The notes beneath the pieces are model-generated. The model did no database searches. It was not told the origin of the DNA and was given only the letters and a program-made list of their open reading frames with translations. A DNA stretch of 55,756 nt from a bacterium. Its GTDB lineage: Bacteria; Hydrothermota; UBA3073; JACQXS01; JAGMCI01. Where the stretch lies: positions 1-55,756 of the forward strand of contig JASEGA010000013.1 in the NCBI GenBank assembly GCA_030018315.1. The letters are read 5' to 3'. The position numbers and the translations under genes are program-made. Shown here one piece after another: positions 48,298 through 55,756 of the stretch (position 1 is its first letter; every line of letters starts with the position of its first letter).

Positions 48298-49293
48298 ATG
48301 CCTAAAGTAGGTGTTATTGGGGCAGGTTATTGGGGACCCAATCTTATCAGAAACTTTTGTGAAATGGGATGTCTCGAAGTGATATGTGATAAGGATAAGA
48401 AAAGACTGAATAAAATGGGTAGAGAGTATTCAACTATCAAGACTACTGTAAATGTTGATGAAGCAATTTCAAATGCAGATGCTATAGTTGTTGCTACAGA
48501 AGCGGGCTCACATTACAAAATTGCAAAAAAAGCATTAGTTGCTAATAAAGATGTATTTGTGGAGAAACCACTTACACTATCTATACAGGAAGGTGAAGAA
48601 CTTATAAAATTGGCTAAAGAGAGGGCACTTATACTTATGGTAGGACATATTTTACTTTATCATCCAGCAGTTAAAAAGCTAAAAGAATATGTGAGAGATA
48701 GCACTTTTGGTGACATATATTACATCTATTCACAACGCGTCAACTTGGGCCAAATAAGGAAGGATGAGGATGCACTGTGGAGCTTCGGACCACACGATGT
48801 GTCAGTTATACTATATTTGATGGATGAAATGCCAGATAAGATTACAGCTACCGGAGAGGCATATTTGCAAAAAGGAGTTAAGGATGTCGTATTTATCACC
48901 CTATATTTTACTAATAAAGTAATAGCACACATACATTTATCTTGGTTAGACCCACATAAAATAAGAAAAATTACTGTCGTCGGTGCTAAGAAGATGGCTG
49001 TATTTGATGATATGGAAACAATAGAAAAATTACGAGTCTATGATAAAGGAGTTGATTACAAACCTTCTTTTAAATCGTACGCCAAAACTTTAACTATTAG
49101 GACAGGTGATATACTAATACCAAAGATTGAAATGAATGAGCCGTTAAGATTAGAGTGCCAGCACTTCATAGAATGCGTGATAAAAAGAAGTAAACCACTG
49201 TCAGATGGAGAAAATGGAATCAAGGTGACAAAGATATTACAAGCAGCTCAAAGATCGCTTTACAAGGAAGGAATACCTATACAAATCAGGTAA
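48298..49293 (+). CDS. Gfo/Idh/MocA-family oxidoreductase
   Basis: A 331-residue NAD(P)-dependent sugar oxidoreductase. The NAD loop VGVIGAGYWGPNLIRNF is at 4-20; the family motif EKPLTLSIQEGEEL lies near 89-102, GHILLYHPAVKKLKEYV follows, and the His of SFGPHDVS is the expected catalytic-region His. In polysaccharide loci such proteins often oxidise UDP-HexNAc derivatives at C3 (WlbA-like), feeding aminotransferases or acetyltransferases. ATG 48298 with an AAAGGGGGG ribosome site is chosen over the upstream TTG. Confidence 0.9.
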   Translation: MPKVGVIGAGYWGPNLIRNFCEMGCLEVICDKDKKRLNKMGREYSTIKTTVNVDEAISNADAIVVATEAGSHYKIAKKALVANKDVFVEKPLTLSIQEGEELIKLAKERALILMVGHILLYHPAVKKLKEYVRDSTFGDIYYIYSQRVNLGQIRKDEDALWSFGPHDVSVILYLMDEMPDKITATGEAYLQKGVKDVVFITLYFTNKVIAHIHLSWLDPHKIRKITVVGAKKMAVFDDMETIEKLRVYDKGVDYKPSFKSYAKTLTIRTGDILIPKIEMNEPLRLECQHFIECVIKRSKPLSDGENGIKVTKILQAAQRSLYKEGIPIQIR

Positions 49294-49301
49294 GCCCAAC
49301 C

Positions 49302-49331
49302 TGTCATTGCGAGCGGTAGCGAAGCAATCTC
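49302..49331. repeat. Dispersed palindromic repeat (TGTCATTGCGAGC type)
   Basis: TGTCATTGCGAGCGGTAGCG, then AAGCAATCTC. Its ATTGC/GCAAT arms can pair. The same unit, worn, is at 42565-42597, and a relative occurs inside the GT2 gene. Confidence 0.75.
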
Positions 49332-49395
49332 AATGGCGTAATTTTATTCATACGTATCTTCGTGATGATTTTTTGGATTATCAGACAGCCTATTG

Positions 49396-50229
49396 ATGAA
49401 AAAATTTGTTCCATTATTACAGATAATTAGACCAGTTAATGGAATAATTGGGATGATAGCTGTCTTTATTGGAGCACTATTAACACATAAAGAAATGGTT
49501 TACACAAAGATAATACTTGCATGCATAAGTTGCTTTTTAATAATAAGCGCAGGTAATGCTATAAATGACTATGTTGACGCTGAAATAGACAGCAAAAATA
49601 GACCTGAAAGACCAATACCAAAAGGTAGAATTACAAAAACGCAGGCTATTATCATATCCATAATACTATTTGGAATTGGAATTGGAGTCAGCATTAAGAT
49701 ATCATCAGCCGAATTTATTATTGCTACTCTTGCAACAATGTTACTTTTGATTTATAACTTTGAATTTAAAAAAAGGGGAATAACGGGTAACCTTATTGTA
49801 GCATATCTTGGTGGGCTACCGTTTATATACGGTGGAGTGGCTGTGAAAGCGTGTCTCCCAACACTTGTACCATTTGCGTTTGCATTTATGTTGCATTTGG
49901 GACGAGAAATACTAAAAGATATAGAAGATGCAGAAGGGGACAGGATGGCTAAAAGTGAATCGTTCCCTATTAAGTATGGTACTGAAGCTGCTATTAGATT
50001 GGTAATTTTAGTATTAGCTATACTTATTCTATCTACACCAGTGCCTTTCATAGCCCATCTGTATGGAATATTTTATCTTATTGCTGTATTAGTTTGTATG
50101 GATTTGGGGCTCGGTTTTATTATTTATAAACTATTAAAAAATGCAGCATTTGTACCCAAAGCTTCAGTATTACTCAAGTTTAATATGCTTATAGGATTAG
50201 GTGTTTTATACTTAGGTTATTATTCATGA
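49396..50229 (+). CDS. UbiA-family prenyltransferase
   Basis: A 277-residue membrane protein of about eight to nine helices. The first Asp-rich motif is NAINDYVDAEIDSKNRPERP (near 55-74), the second DIEDAEGDRMAKSESFPIKY (near 178-197), which together bind prenyl diphosphate through Mg. The pattern resembles geranylgeranylglycerol-phosphate geranylgeranyltransferase and related UbiA enzymes, also found in bacteria; the acceptor here is unknown. ispD and ispF elsewhere in the window show that isoprenoid precursors come from the MEP pathway. No neighbours reveal a quinone operon. Confidence 0.88.
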   Translation: MKKFVPLLQIIRPVNGIIGMIAVFIGALLTHKEMVYTKIILACISCFLIISAGNAINDYVDAEIDSKNRPERPIPKGRITKTQAIIISIILFGIGIGVSIKISSAEFIIATLATMLLLIYNFEFKKRGITGNLIVAYLGGLPFIYGGVAVKACLPTLVPFAFAFMLHLGREILKDIEDAEGDRMAKSESFPIKYGTEAAIRLVILVLAILILSTPVPFIAHLYGIFYLIAVLVCMDLGLGFIIYKLLKNAAFVPKASVLLKFNMLIGLGVLYLGYYS

Positions 50230-50461
50230 ATCTGACGAACTCAACAAACCTAACGAGCATAGTGAATTCTTTTATTTGTATTTTTTGATTTTATGTGATA
50301 GGGAAGATACATGGTATACAGGGGATTAGAGGATTAAAGTTTCCGCAGGATCCGTATGGATATGAAAGAAGATTTAGTAAACGAGTTACGCAAAATTGCA
50401 AATAAAAAGCTTGAGAAATCTCCAAAATTAACTTATATTCAGCTAAAGGAGGTTTTTCAAG

Positions 50462-50792
50462 ATGGTTTATTATGACATGATAAAAGGGGTATCAAAGTTT
50501 GATATAAGATTAAAGAAGAAGGTATGAAAAACAGGGATTGAGAGGTCTTGAGGAGCATTCCAGGGCTCCGAAACACATTCAAATTATAGAGATAGATACA
50601 AAAGATCTCTGGGATATAGAGAAATATTGGCCCTAAATGAAAAGATTACACCTTCCCAGATATGAATTTACTGCAAGAGATGTGAGAACCGGGGGTGAGT
50701 GGCATACTTATGGGGAGACCAAAGATGGGACTAACGCTGCAATCTTTGCGAGCTATGAAAAAATAGAGACAGGAGGCGAAAAACTCCAATAG
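50462..50792 (+). mobile_element. Degraded IS481-like transposase gene
   Basis: Three pieces in two or three frames resemble IS481-type transposases: YYDMIKGVSKFDIRLKKK (50462-50527), EKQGLRGLEEHSRAPKHIQI with EIDTKDLWDIEKYWP (50526-50633), and after an in-frame TAA, RLHLPRYEFTARDVRTGG (50637-50792). The GLxxL-x-x-x-SRAP-K element followed by an Asp-bearing strand is the usual order of helix-turn-helix and catalytic core. No terminal repeats or intact DDE triad are visible. The call rests on family pattern memory. Confidence 0.55.
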
Positions 50793-50936
50793 AAATACTT
50801 GAGGAAACTGAAAGTAGTGTCTCCCCCAAAGTTTTCAATTTACCTACAATTATAAAATTTTAGATAATTTTATTGACAATTTTATAAAGGATGGATACCA
50901 TGTGGGGTCATCAGACGAAATTTTGAAATTTAAGAC

Positions 50937-50965
50937 TTGACAAGTAGAAGAATATGCTTTATATA
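50937..50965 (+). promoter_or_regulatory. Promoter for the metallopeptidase gene
   Basis: TTGACA (50937-50942), a 17-bp spacer and TATATA (50960-50965), about 145 bases before ATG 51109. The leader would include the hairpin at 51049-51067. Confidence 0.65.
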
Positions 50966-51048
50966 AAAATAGGGATTATACAGGACTAATCCACCCTGGC
51001 GAAGAAAAAGATTTTAAACCCATGATAAGTAAGGAAGGTTATGTTGAA

Positions 51049-51067
51049 TCCTGACCTGTCGTCAGGA
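51049..51067. repeat. Small perfect hairpin in the metallopeptidase leader
   Basis: TCCTGAC-ctgtc-GTCAGGA is a 7-bp stem with a five-base loop; AATCCTG and CAGGATT further out (51047-51074) offer an alternative pairing. No T tract follows, so it is not a simple terminator; it looks like a dispersed repeat unit. Confidence 0.6.
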
Positions 51068-51108
51068 CAGGATTACACAAAATTACTGACATAACCAAAA
51101 GGGGAGAG

Positions 51109-53727
51109 ATGACTTTTTTGACTGCATTTTTATTATTTGGTTGGCTTGATTGGAAGAGTGTAAAAACGGACAACTTTACTGTTATCTATAAGCCGGGCTA
51201 TGAGTGGGAGGCAACAGAAGTATTAAATAATCTTGAATACTATCGTAGTGAAGTTACTGCTCTCACAGGTAACAGGCCTAAACATCTACCTATTGTTATT
51301 GAGGATATAGGAACTGTATCTAATGGAATGGCTGACCCAATATTTAATAATATTCATATATATACCTATCCACCATCGGGTATCTTTGCCAGTAGTACTG
51401 AAAACTGGTACCGCCTGGTATCACTCCATGAGTATACCCATATGTGCCATTTGACAAAAACGGCAGGTGTTTCTCGTGCTGTAACTACACTATTTGGTAG
51501 AATTTTTCAGCCTAATCTTTTTTCACCTGGTTGGGTAGTGGAAGGCATTACTGTATACTCTGAGTCACAGCTCTCAAATTACGAAGGTCGTCTAAATGAC
51601 GGCTGTTTTGATGCATACATAGGAGCAAGAGCAAAAGAGGGCAAACTTCCATCTATTCATACTGCTACCTATTCTCCATTAGAGTTTCCATATCGTACTG
51701 GTATTTATCTTTATGGGGGCGAGTTTTTTAATTATCTTGCCGATACTTATGGCAAAGACCGCTTTTCGCAACTGTTTGACATCTATGGCTCGTTTTTCTG
51801 GGCTCCTTTTTTTGGTCAACTCTTTCCATTTTTTGGCATAGATATGGCAGCAAGAATAACTTATGGTAAAGACTTACCATCGTTGTTCTCGGCTTGGAAG
51901 CGTTATGAGGAGAAAAAATACAAGGACTGGAAGATAGATGGTGACAGGGTAACTAAAAAGGGTGATTTCGTTAAGTATCTCGTAAACGATGGAAACAAGC
52001 TATACTACGTACATACTTACCCAAAGAAAACTGATGCTCTGAAAGGATTTGAGTTTTATAAGATTGTTGAGTTTAACATTGATACCCAGAAAGAGCAAAC
52101 CCTCGTCTCACTTACAAGCCCAGTTTCTACTCCGTTAAGAGTTAAAAATAATGAACTATACTACACAACCTATGAATTCAAAAAAGGCTACGCTAATGCA
52201 AGCATGATGGGTTTTGGGATTATTTCTTTGCTCCATATGAACGATTTAAAAACTGGCAAAGATAAAGTCATATTTTCTGACGCTATACGTGCATTCTGTG
52301 TGTTAGAAGATGGGTCTATTCTATATTCAAAGGATAGACAGCATAAGTTTGGCTCAGAGCTCTGGCTATACCGGGGTGGTAAAAAAGAGCAATTATGGGT
52401 TACTGATTATCTCTTAGGAGAACTAATTGCTAATTCTAAATATATCGTAACATCAGCACGGACGGATTACAAAAATTGGGATGTATATTTACTTGATTTA
52501 AGCAGCAAAAGACTTACCCCTATTGCTACCACTCCTTGGTCTGAGTCCAATATCTGGCTTGTTGGTGATACACTTTTATTTACTGCTAATTATGATAAAA
52601 TATACTCAATTTACGGTTATGATATTTTAGACCATAAACTATACCAGCTTACACAAGGAGGTTATGCTACTAACGGAGTATTCTCTAATGATAATCTATA
52701 TTTTATAGGAGACACAAAAGCTGGTTTTGACATATACAAAAAGAAGATAGACTTTGTAGAGTATACGCCAAAAAAGTGGCTTGTTAGTGATAGACCCGAC
52801 TTCTCAAAAAACAAGTTGAGTATATCACATGGTGGCTACTTTGATGTCTTAAGCACTGCTTTAAAGCCAGCTGTTCGCATTCCTTTTATACTTCCAGCTG
52901 ATACTACATTCAAAAAATGGTCACTCGGTTGCATACTTGTTGGTGCAGATGCGACCTATGAGAATTTTTACACTGTTTCCTTTGGCTACGACCCTATTGA
53001 AGAGACGCCATTTTTATCTTCATTTCTACGATCGCTATTTTTATCACCTATTAGTATAGATATGGAATACCGATCAAAGATTACAGCTGGACTTGGAATC
53101 ACCTACCCTCTATTTATGAGTCTAAGTCCTGGGTTATCAAGCCTATCTTTATATCTCAGAGGCAAAGCTTTCAAAGAAGATTTCTCAAGAAAAGAACTTA
53201 AACCAGGCTTAGTTATAGAGTTTACTTTCCCATATACAGATGTATTTGTAGGAGTAGAGTCATCGGTAGAACGAGGTAAATTTGGCTCAAATATTGAACG
53301 CACTGCTTATAGTGTGGAGGCTGGGATTAGAAATTATATAAAAGGGGGTGAACTAAGGATTTCAGCAAAAGGATACAGTGACAAAGAGAATCCAGACCCT
53401 ATTGGTATAAAAATACGCGGCTATGACCAACTTTATACTAAGACTGGCAGCTCTTTAACTCTCGAGTATGCACATCCAATTTTAAAAATAAGGAAGGGGT
53501 TATGGAATCCTAATCTATTCTTTGAAGATTTGTGTGCAGCTATTTTTACTGATGTCGCATTTGCAATAGATGGTGAATACAACTTATCATGTGGAATGGA
53601 ATTAAAACTTGAGACCGGTACTATGCTTGGACTTATAAAAGCAGCACCAAAATTAGGAATCGCTACCAATAAAACTGGGAACATTAAATTCTATATAGGA
53701 ATTGACGCAATAAATTTAGGTATATAA
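51109..53727 (+). CDS. Secreted HEXXH metallopeptidase with propeller-like and barrel-like regions
   Basis: An 872-residue protein. A short hydrophobic start (MTFLTAFLLFGWL) could be a signal. HEYTH at 107-111 followed by WVVEGITVYSES, with Glu145 as the likely third zinc ligand, gives a gluzincin-type active site. Residues about 260-560 contain WD40/TolB-like repeats (blocks such as LWLYRGGKKEQLW, WDVYLLDLSSKRL, SIYGYDILDHKLYQL). The last 250 residues are rich in alternating Gly and aromatic strands (GLGITYPLFMSLSP, LKLETGTMLGLIK), resembling an outer-membrane barrel. It may be a surface-anchored protease. The ribosome site is GGGGAGAG before ATG 51109. Confidence 0.75.
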   Translation: MTFLTAFLLFGWLDWKSVKTDNFTVIYKPGYEWEATEVLNNLEYYRSEVTALTGNRPKHLPIVIEDIGTVSNGMADPIFNNIHIYTYPPSGIFASSTENWYRLVSLHEYTHMCHLTKTAGVSRAVTTLFGRIFQPNLFSPGWVVEGITVYSESQLSNYEGRLNDGCFDAYIGARAKEGKLPSIHTATYSPLEFPYRTGIYLYGGEFFNYLADTYGKDRFSQLFDIYGSFFWAPFFGQLFPFFGIDMAARITYGKDLPSLFSAWKRYEEKKYKDWKIDGDRVTKKGDFVKYLVNDGNKLYYVHTYPKKTDALKGFEFYKIVEFNIDTQKEQTLVSLTSPVSTPLRVKNNELYYTTYEFKKGYANASMMGFGIISLLHMNDLKTGKDKVIFSDAIRAFCVLEDGSILYSKDRQHKFGSELWLYRGGKKEQLWVTDYLLGELIANSKYIVTSARTDYKNWDVYLLDLSSKRLTPIATTPWSESNIWLVGDTLLFTANYDKIYSIYGYDILDHKLYQLTQGGYATNGVFSNDNLYFIGDTKAGFDIYKKKIDFVEYTPKKWLVSDRPDFSKNKLSISHGGYFDVLSTALKPAVRIPFILPADTTFKKWSLGCILVGADATYENFYTVSFGYDPIEETPFLSSFLRSLFLSPISIDMEYRSKITAGLGITYPLFMSLSPGLSSLSLYLRGKAFKEDFSRKELKPGLVIEFTFPYTDVFVGVESSVERGKFGSNIERTAYSVEAGIRNYIKGGELRISAKGYSDKENPDPIGIKIRGYDQLYTKTGSSLTLEYAHPILKIRKGLWNPNLFFEDLCAAIFTDVAFAIDGEYNLSCGMELKLETGTMLGLIKAAPKLGIATNKTGNIKFYIGIDAINLGI

Positions 53728-53802
53728 ATTAGCAACGCCAAATCAAGTTAGGATAAAGATAACTGGAGAAAGAAGGAGATAGAATAACTTGGTAAAAACT
53801 TC

Positions 53803-54779
53803 TTATCTCAAAATTACAATCTTATTTGCAGTAGTATACGAGCCCAGATTAAGTGCTATGAAATAAATGCCCTGATTAAACTTGCTTATATCCAATGATA
53901 TAATTTTAGTACTCATAATATTTCCTGCCCATAGCTCACTTAACTTTCTGCCAGAAACATCATATATGGATAAACTTGCCCTTTCATTTACTGGAGATAA
54001 AACCTTTACTACTGCCTTTTTGTATACAGGATTGGGATAGACTTCTAATCTTGCATCTTGCATTTTCTTCTATTCCTATATTACCAAGGGAATCAGTCTT
54101 TATAAGCTATACATCACTTATACCTGCACCATATGAATAAGTGGAGTCTACAATGATATAACCGCCATCAGCTGTCTGTTTGACTAAGTGTCCTTCATCA
54201 CTATAAGGGCCGCCAAATGTCCTTGTCCATAGTGTATCACCACCTGTGTCCGTCTTTATAAGCCATATATCCTTACCACCTTCCCCATATGAGGCCGTGT
54301 ATCCAACTATGATATAACCGGCATCAGTAGTCTGTTGAATTCCATACCCACAATCGTCGCCACTTCCCCCAAAATAATTCCACCAGCTTGGACCACCATC
54401 AGAATTTCGCTTTATAAGCAGTACTTCTTGACCACCTGCCCCCAAGGCTCTGTATATCCAACCATAATATAGCCACCATCGCTCGTCTGCTGTACACCAT
54501 AGCCAACTTCATCATACTCAGGTGAAGTAATTATTTGCTCCCAACTTCTATTACCAAGTGAATCCGTCTTTACAAGCCAAAAATTGATTCCGCGCTGCCT
54601 GCGCCATATGAATTGGTGGAACCAACCACTATGTAGCCACCATCAGCAGTGAGAGCAACTGAGTTACCTTCATCACTTAATTCTCCTCCATAAGTCCTTG
54701 TCCATGTGACAGAATTTACGACTTGTGGCAATGCTACAAGCCATACACCGATTATTAGATAAAAAATCCCTTTAAACAT
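53803..54779 (-). pseudogene. Secreted repeat protein with a type A sorting domain, multiply broken
   Basis: From ATG 54779 the frame has a signal peptide (FKGIFYLIIGVWLVALPQ) and the first repeat WTRTYGGELSDEGNSVALTA. One missing T near 54583 shifts it to WLVKTDSLGNRSWEQIITSP; a second shift near 54450 leads to GGQEVLLIKRNSDGG and two more WxxxFGG-type repeats with DGGYIIV; an in-frame TAG (54107-54109, probably from TGG of DVWLIKTD) and a further shift near 54065 precede the end. The end is a sorting domain: LEVYPNP, LSIYDVSGRKLSELW, KFNQGIYFI and VILR. Such domains direct secretion by the Por system. Four lesions make it a real pseudogene rather than a sequencing slip. Confidence 0.8.
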
Positions 54780-54803
54780 TATCCATCCCTTTCTCATGTC
54801 TTA

Positions 54804-55250
54804 TCAATGCTTTTTCTTGTAGGATGCGGTAGATGTAGTAGCTATACCCCCCCTGACAGCAAACTTAGCCTCAACAGTCATCTCCAATGGGTCTAAAACC
54901 GCTACAAGGTCTTCTAAGATTTTATTTACTGCATGTTCATGAAATATTCTGACTTGGCGATAAGAGTACAAGTAATACTTTAAAGATTTCAATTCTATAC
55001 ATAACTTATTGGGTACATACTTAATGGTAATAGTGGCATAGTCTGGCAGCTCACTAAAAGGGCATACACAGGTGAATTCATCTGTAGTATGCTCCATCTG
55101 AATATGACGATATGGATATTCGTATGGAAAGGTGACAAGAATTGAGCTGTCAACAACTGATGGCTCAAAACTCTTCCCTACCGCCCTTTTTGCCTTTAAC
55201 TCTATATCAGATGGGACACGGTCATCGTAAATGTGTTTTTTTGATTTCAC
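54804..55250 (-). CDS. queF: NADPH-dependent preQ0 reductase
   Basis: A 148-residue QueF that reduces 7-cyano-7-deazaguanine (preQ0) to preQ1 for queuosine synthesis. The active Cys is in FTCVCPFSELPDYATITI (second Cys, followed by Asp of LPD), and the substrate/NADPH block CIELKSLKYYLYSYR with FHEHAVNKI follows. The usual TGQPD is altered to SELPD, but the Asp is kept. It starts with GTG 55250, the best fit to the family N-terminus. It lies immediately downstream of tRNA-Cys and tRNA-Gly in one transcription unit. Confidence 0.93.
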   Translation of the reverse strand: MKSKKHIYDDRVPSDIELKAKRAVGKSFEPSVVDSSILVTFPYEYPYRHIQMEHTTDEFTCVCPFSELPDYATITIKYVPNKLCIELKSLKYYLYSYRQVRIFHEHAVNKILEDLVAVLDPLEMTVEAKFAVRGGIATTSTASYKKKH

Positions 55251-55263
55251 TTTGGTTTAATTA

Positions 55264-55336
55264 AGGCGCGGGTCGGAATTGAACCGACGAATCGCGGTTT
55301 TGCAGACCGCTCCCTTAGCCACTTGGGTACCGCGCC
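55264..55336 (-). tRNA. tRNA-Cys (anticodon GCA)
   Basis: A 73-nt cloverleaf: GGCGCGG/CCGCGCC acceptor, D arm with CCCAAGTGGCTAAGGG, anticodon stem GCGGT/ACCGC and loop CTGCAAA (anticodon GCA), T arm GTCGGTTCAATTCCGAC. The discriminator is T, typical for Cys. No CCA is encoded. Confidence 0.95.
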
Positions 55337-55406
55337 TTAGACTACGGTGATTAGTATGAAGTGGTTAGTAATAATAAAGAATACCTTACCACTAATCCCT
55401 GCTTTA

Positions 55407-55478
55407 AGCGGGGGACGGGGCTCGAACCCGCGACGACTTGCTTGGCAAGCAAGCATTCTACCACTGAATTACCCCCGC
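55407..55478 (-). tRNA. tRNA-Gly (anticodon GCC)
   Basis: A 72-nt cloverleaf: GCGGGGG/CCCCCGC acceptor, anticodon stem CTTGC/GCAAG with loop TTGCCAA (anticodon GCC), T arm GCGGGTTCGAGCCCCGT. The discriminator is T. No CCA is encoded. It is the first tRNA after the promoter at 55491-55519. Confidence 0.95.
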
Positions 55479-55490
55479 AAATTAAACTAA

Positions 55491-55519
55491 AATATAAAAG
55501 AAGAACCTATTCTTGTCAA
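55491..55519 (-). promoter_or_regulatory. Promoter for tRNA-Gly, tRNA-Cys and queF
   Basis: On the minus strand TTGACA (55519-55514), a 17-bp spacer and TATATT (55496-55491). The tRNA-Gly gene starts 13 bases after the -10 box. Confidence 0.8.
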
Positions 55520-55616
55520 GTTTTATTTGCTTTGTGTAGTTATTATTTTAAAATGTTAAAGATAATTATTACGTGAAAATGTTAAATTTTTAGAAATGTT
55601 TTTTTGATTTTAAAAA

Positions 55617-55650
55617 GCAACCTTCTAAAATTAAAATGATAGAAGGTTGC
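55617..55650 (+). promoter_or_regulatory. Hairpin covering the transposase ribosome-binding site
   Basis: GCAACCTTCTA (55617-55627) and TAGAAGGTTGC (55640-55650) form a perfect 11-bp stem. The right arm holds the AGAAGG ribosome site, one base before the ATG. It could be the end of an insertion element, and when transcribed from outside it should hide the start. Confidence 0.7.
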
Positions 55651-55651
55651 C

Positions 55652-55756
55652 ATGAAAGAAAAGAAGTTTAATATTACAATGAGAGACCTCATAAAGTATG
55701 AAGTCTTGCAACAACTTCTGAGAGGAGAACTCAAAGGATATCAGGCAGCATCTCTT
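55652..55756 (+). mobile_element. Start of a transposase gene (helix-turn-helix type), cut by the window edge
   Basis: The first 35 codons are visible: MKEKKFNITMRDLIKYEVLQ, then QLLRGELKGYQAASL. This matches the opening of ISNCY-like transposases, where the KGYQAASLLG-type helix-turn-helix follows. The gene continues beyond the window. The hairpin just before the ATG supports an insertion-element start. Confidence 0.6.

Larger units (their letters stand above)
50230..51108. other. Gene-poor stretch with transposase debris and a promoter
   Basis: No intact gene is present. A 39-codon frame (50356-50475, MDMKEDLVNELRKIANKKLE) is of unknown nature and overlaps a ribosome-site-led frame at 50462. 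The middle is transposase debris (separate entry), and the right part holds a strong promoter, a perfect small hairpin at 51049-51067 and the leader of the metallopeptidase gene. Confidence 0.6.

Noticed and set aside
50873-50901. A second TTGACA upstream of the metallopeptidase gene
   Set aside because: Its -10 position (TACCAT) matches poorly; the promoter at 50937-50965 is much better.

Overview
The window looks like chromosome from an AT-rich, uncultured, didermic bacterium. Outer-membrane markers are PorV/PorQ-like barrels, a Wzi-like barrel, a Wza-like export protein and a C-terminal sorting domain of the Por secretion (type IX) kind. Together with the housekeeping genes this fits the WOR-3/Stahlbacteria or wider FCB-type lineages; that placement is inference, as no ribosomal RNA is present. 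Four tRNA genes (Leu-UAG, Arg-CCU, Cys-GCA, Gly-GCC) all lack an encoded CCA end.

Layout. (1) 165-5624, minus strand: a housekeeping run in transcription order tRNA-Leu, tig, clpP, rpmH, rnpA, a broken porV-like gene, yidD and an MBL-fold hydrolase, driven by a near-consensus promoter at 5767-5795. An mntA-hepT toxin-antitoxin pair sits inside the 3' end of rnpA, bounded by a 36-bp direct repeat. ClpP has Asn in place of the catalytic Asp. (2) 5867-8515, plus strand: tRNA-Arg, nadE, a wrecked APC permease, a YceD/DUF177 protein and a flippase-like membrane protein. (3) 8545-29594: sugar and lipid-linked glycan genes (GT2, GT4, GT39-like enzymes, acetyltransferase, gmd, a CDP-paratose-epimerase-like SDR, nucleotidyltransferase, Wzx, YfhO, DPM synthase). 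Decaying accessory genes are interspersed: a second mntA-hepT, a DUF5615 fragment, an NTase pair and an AbiEii-like remnant. (4) 29770-31018: ispD and ispF, separated by an inverted repeat. (5) 31157-49293: a large capsule/exopolysaccharide locus with RmlC- and RmlB-like enzymes, Wza, Wzz, a UDP-sugar dehydrogenase, a wecB stub, Wzy, Wzx, GT4s, a radical SAM enzyme, a GT2, the initiating glycosylphosphotransferase, Wzi, an epimerase and a Gfo/Idh oxidoreductase. The wzy-wzx-GT4 segment is clearly more AT-rich, and its right edge falls inside a GT4 gene, which suggests cassette exchange. (6) 49396-55756: a UbiA prenyltransferase, transposase debris, a large HEXXH metallopeptidase with a propeller and barrel, a ruined sorting-domain protein, queF, two tRNAs and the start of a transposase.

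Together the genes describe Wzx/Wzy-type polysaccharide synthesis. Nucleotide sugars are made by the SDRs and the dehydrogenase, the first sugar phosphate is placed on a polyprenol carrier, GT2/GT4 enzymes extend it, Wzx flips it, Wzy polymerises it, and Wzz/Wza/Wzi control length, export and surface attachment.

Two features colour everything. First, about a dozen genes are broken by single-base indels, amber/ochre codons or deletions; some indels lie in homopolymers and could be assembly errors, but tandem duplications, nonsense codons and internal deletions argue that many are real. Second, short word-like or palindromic repeats occur both between genes and in frame inside enzymes. The most notable items are the rnpA insertion, the structured leader before the RmlC-like gene, the two-hairpin element before gmd, and the mosaic polysaccharide cassette. 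I did not find a clearly new multi-gene system.
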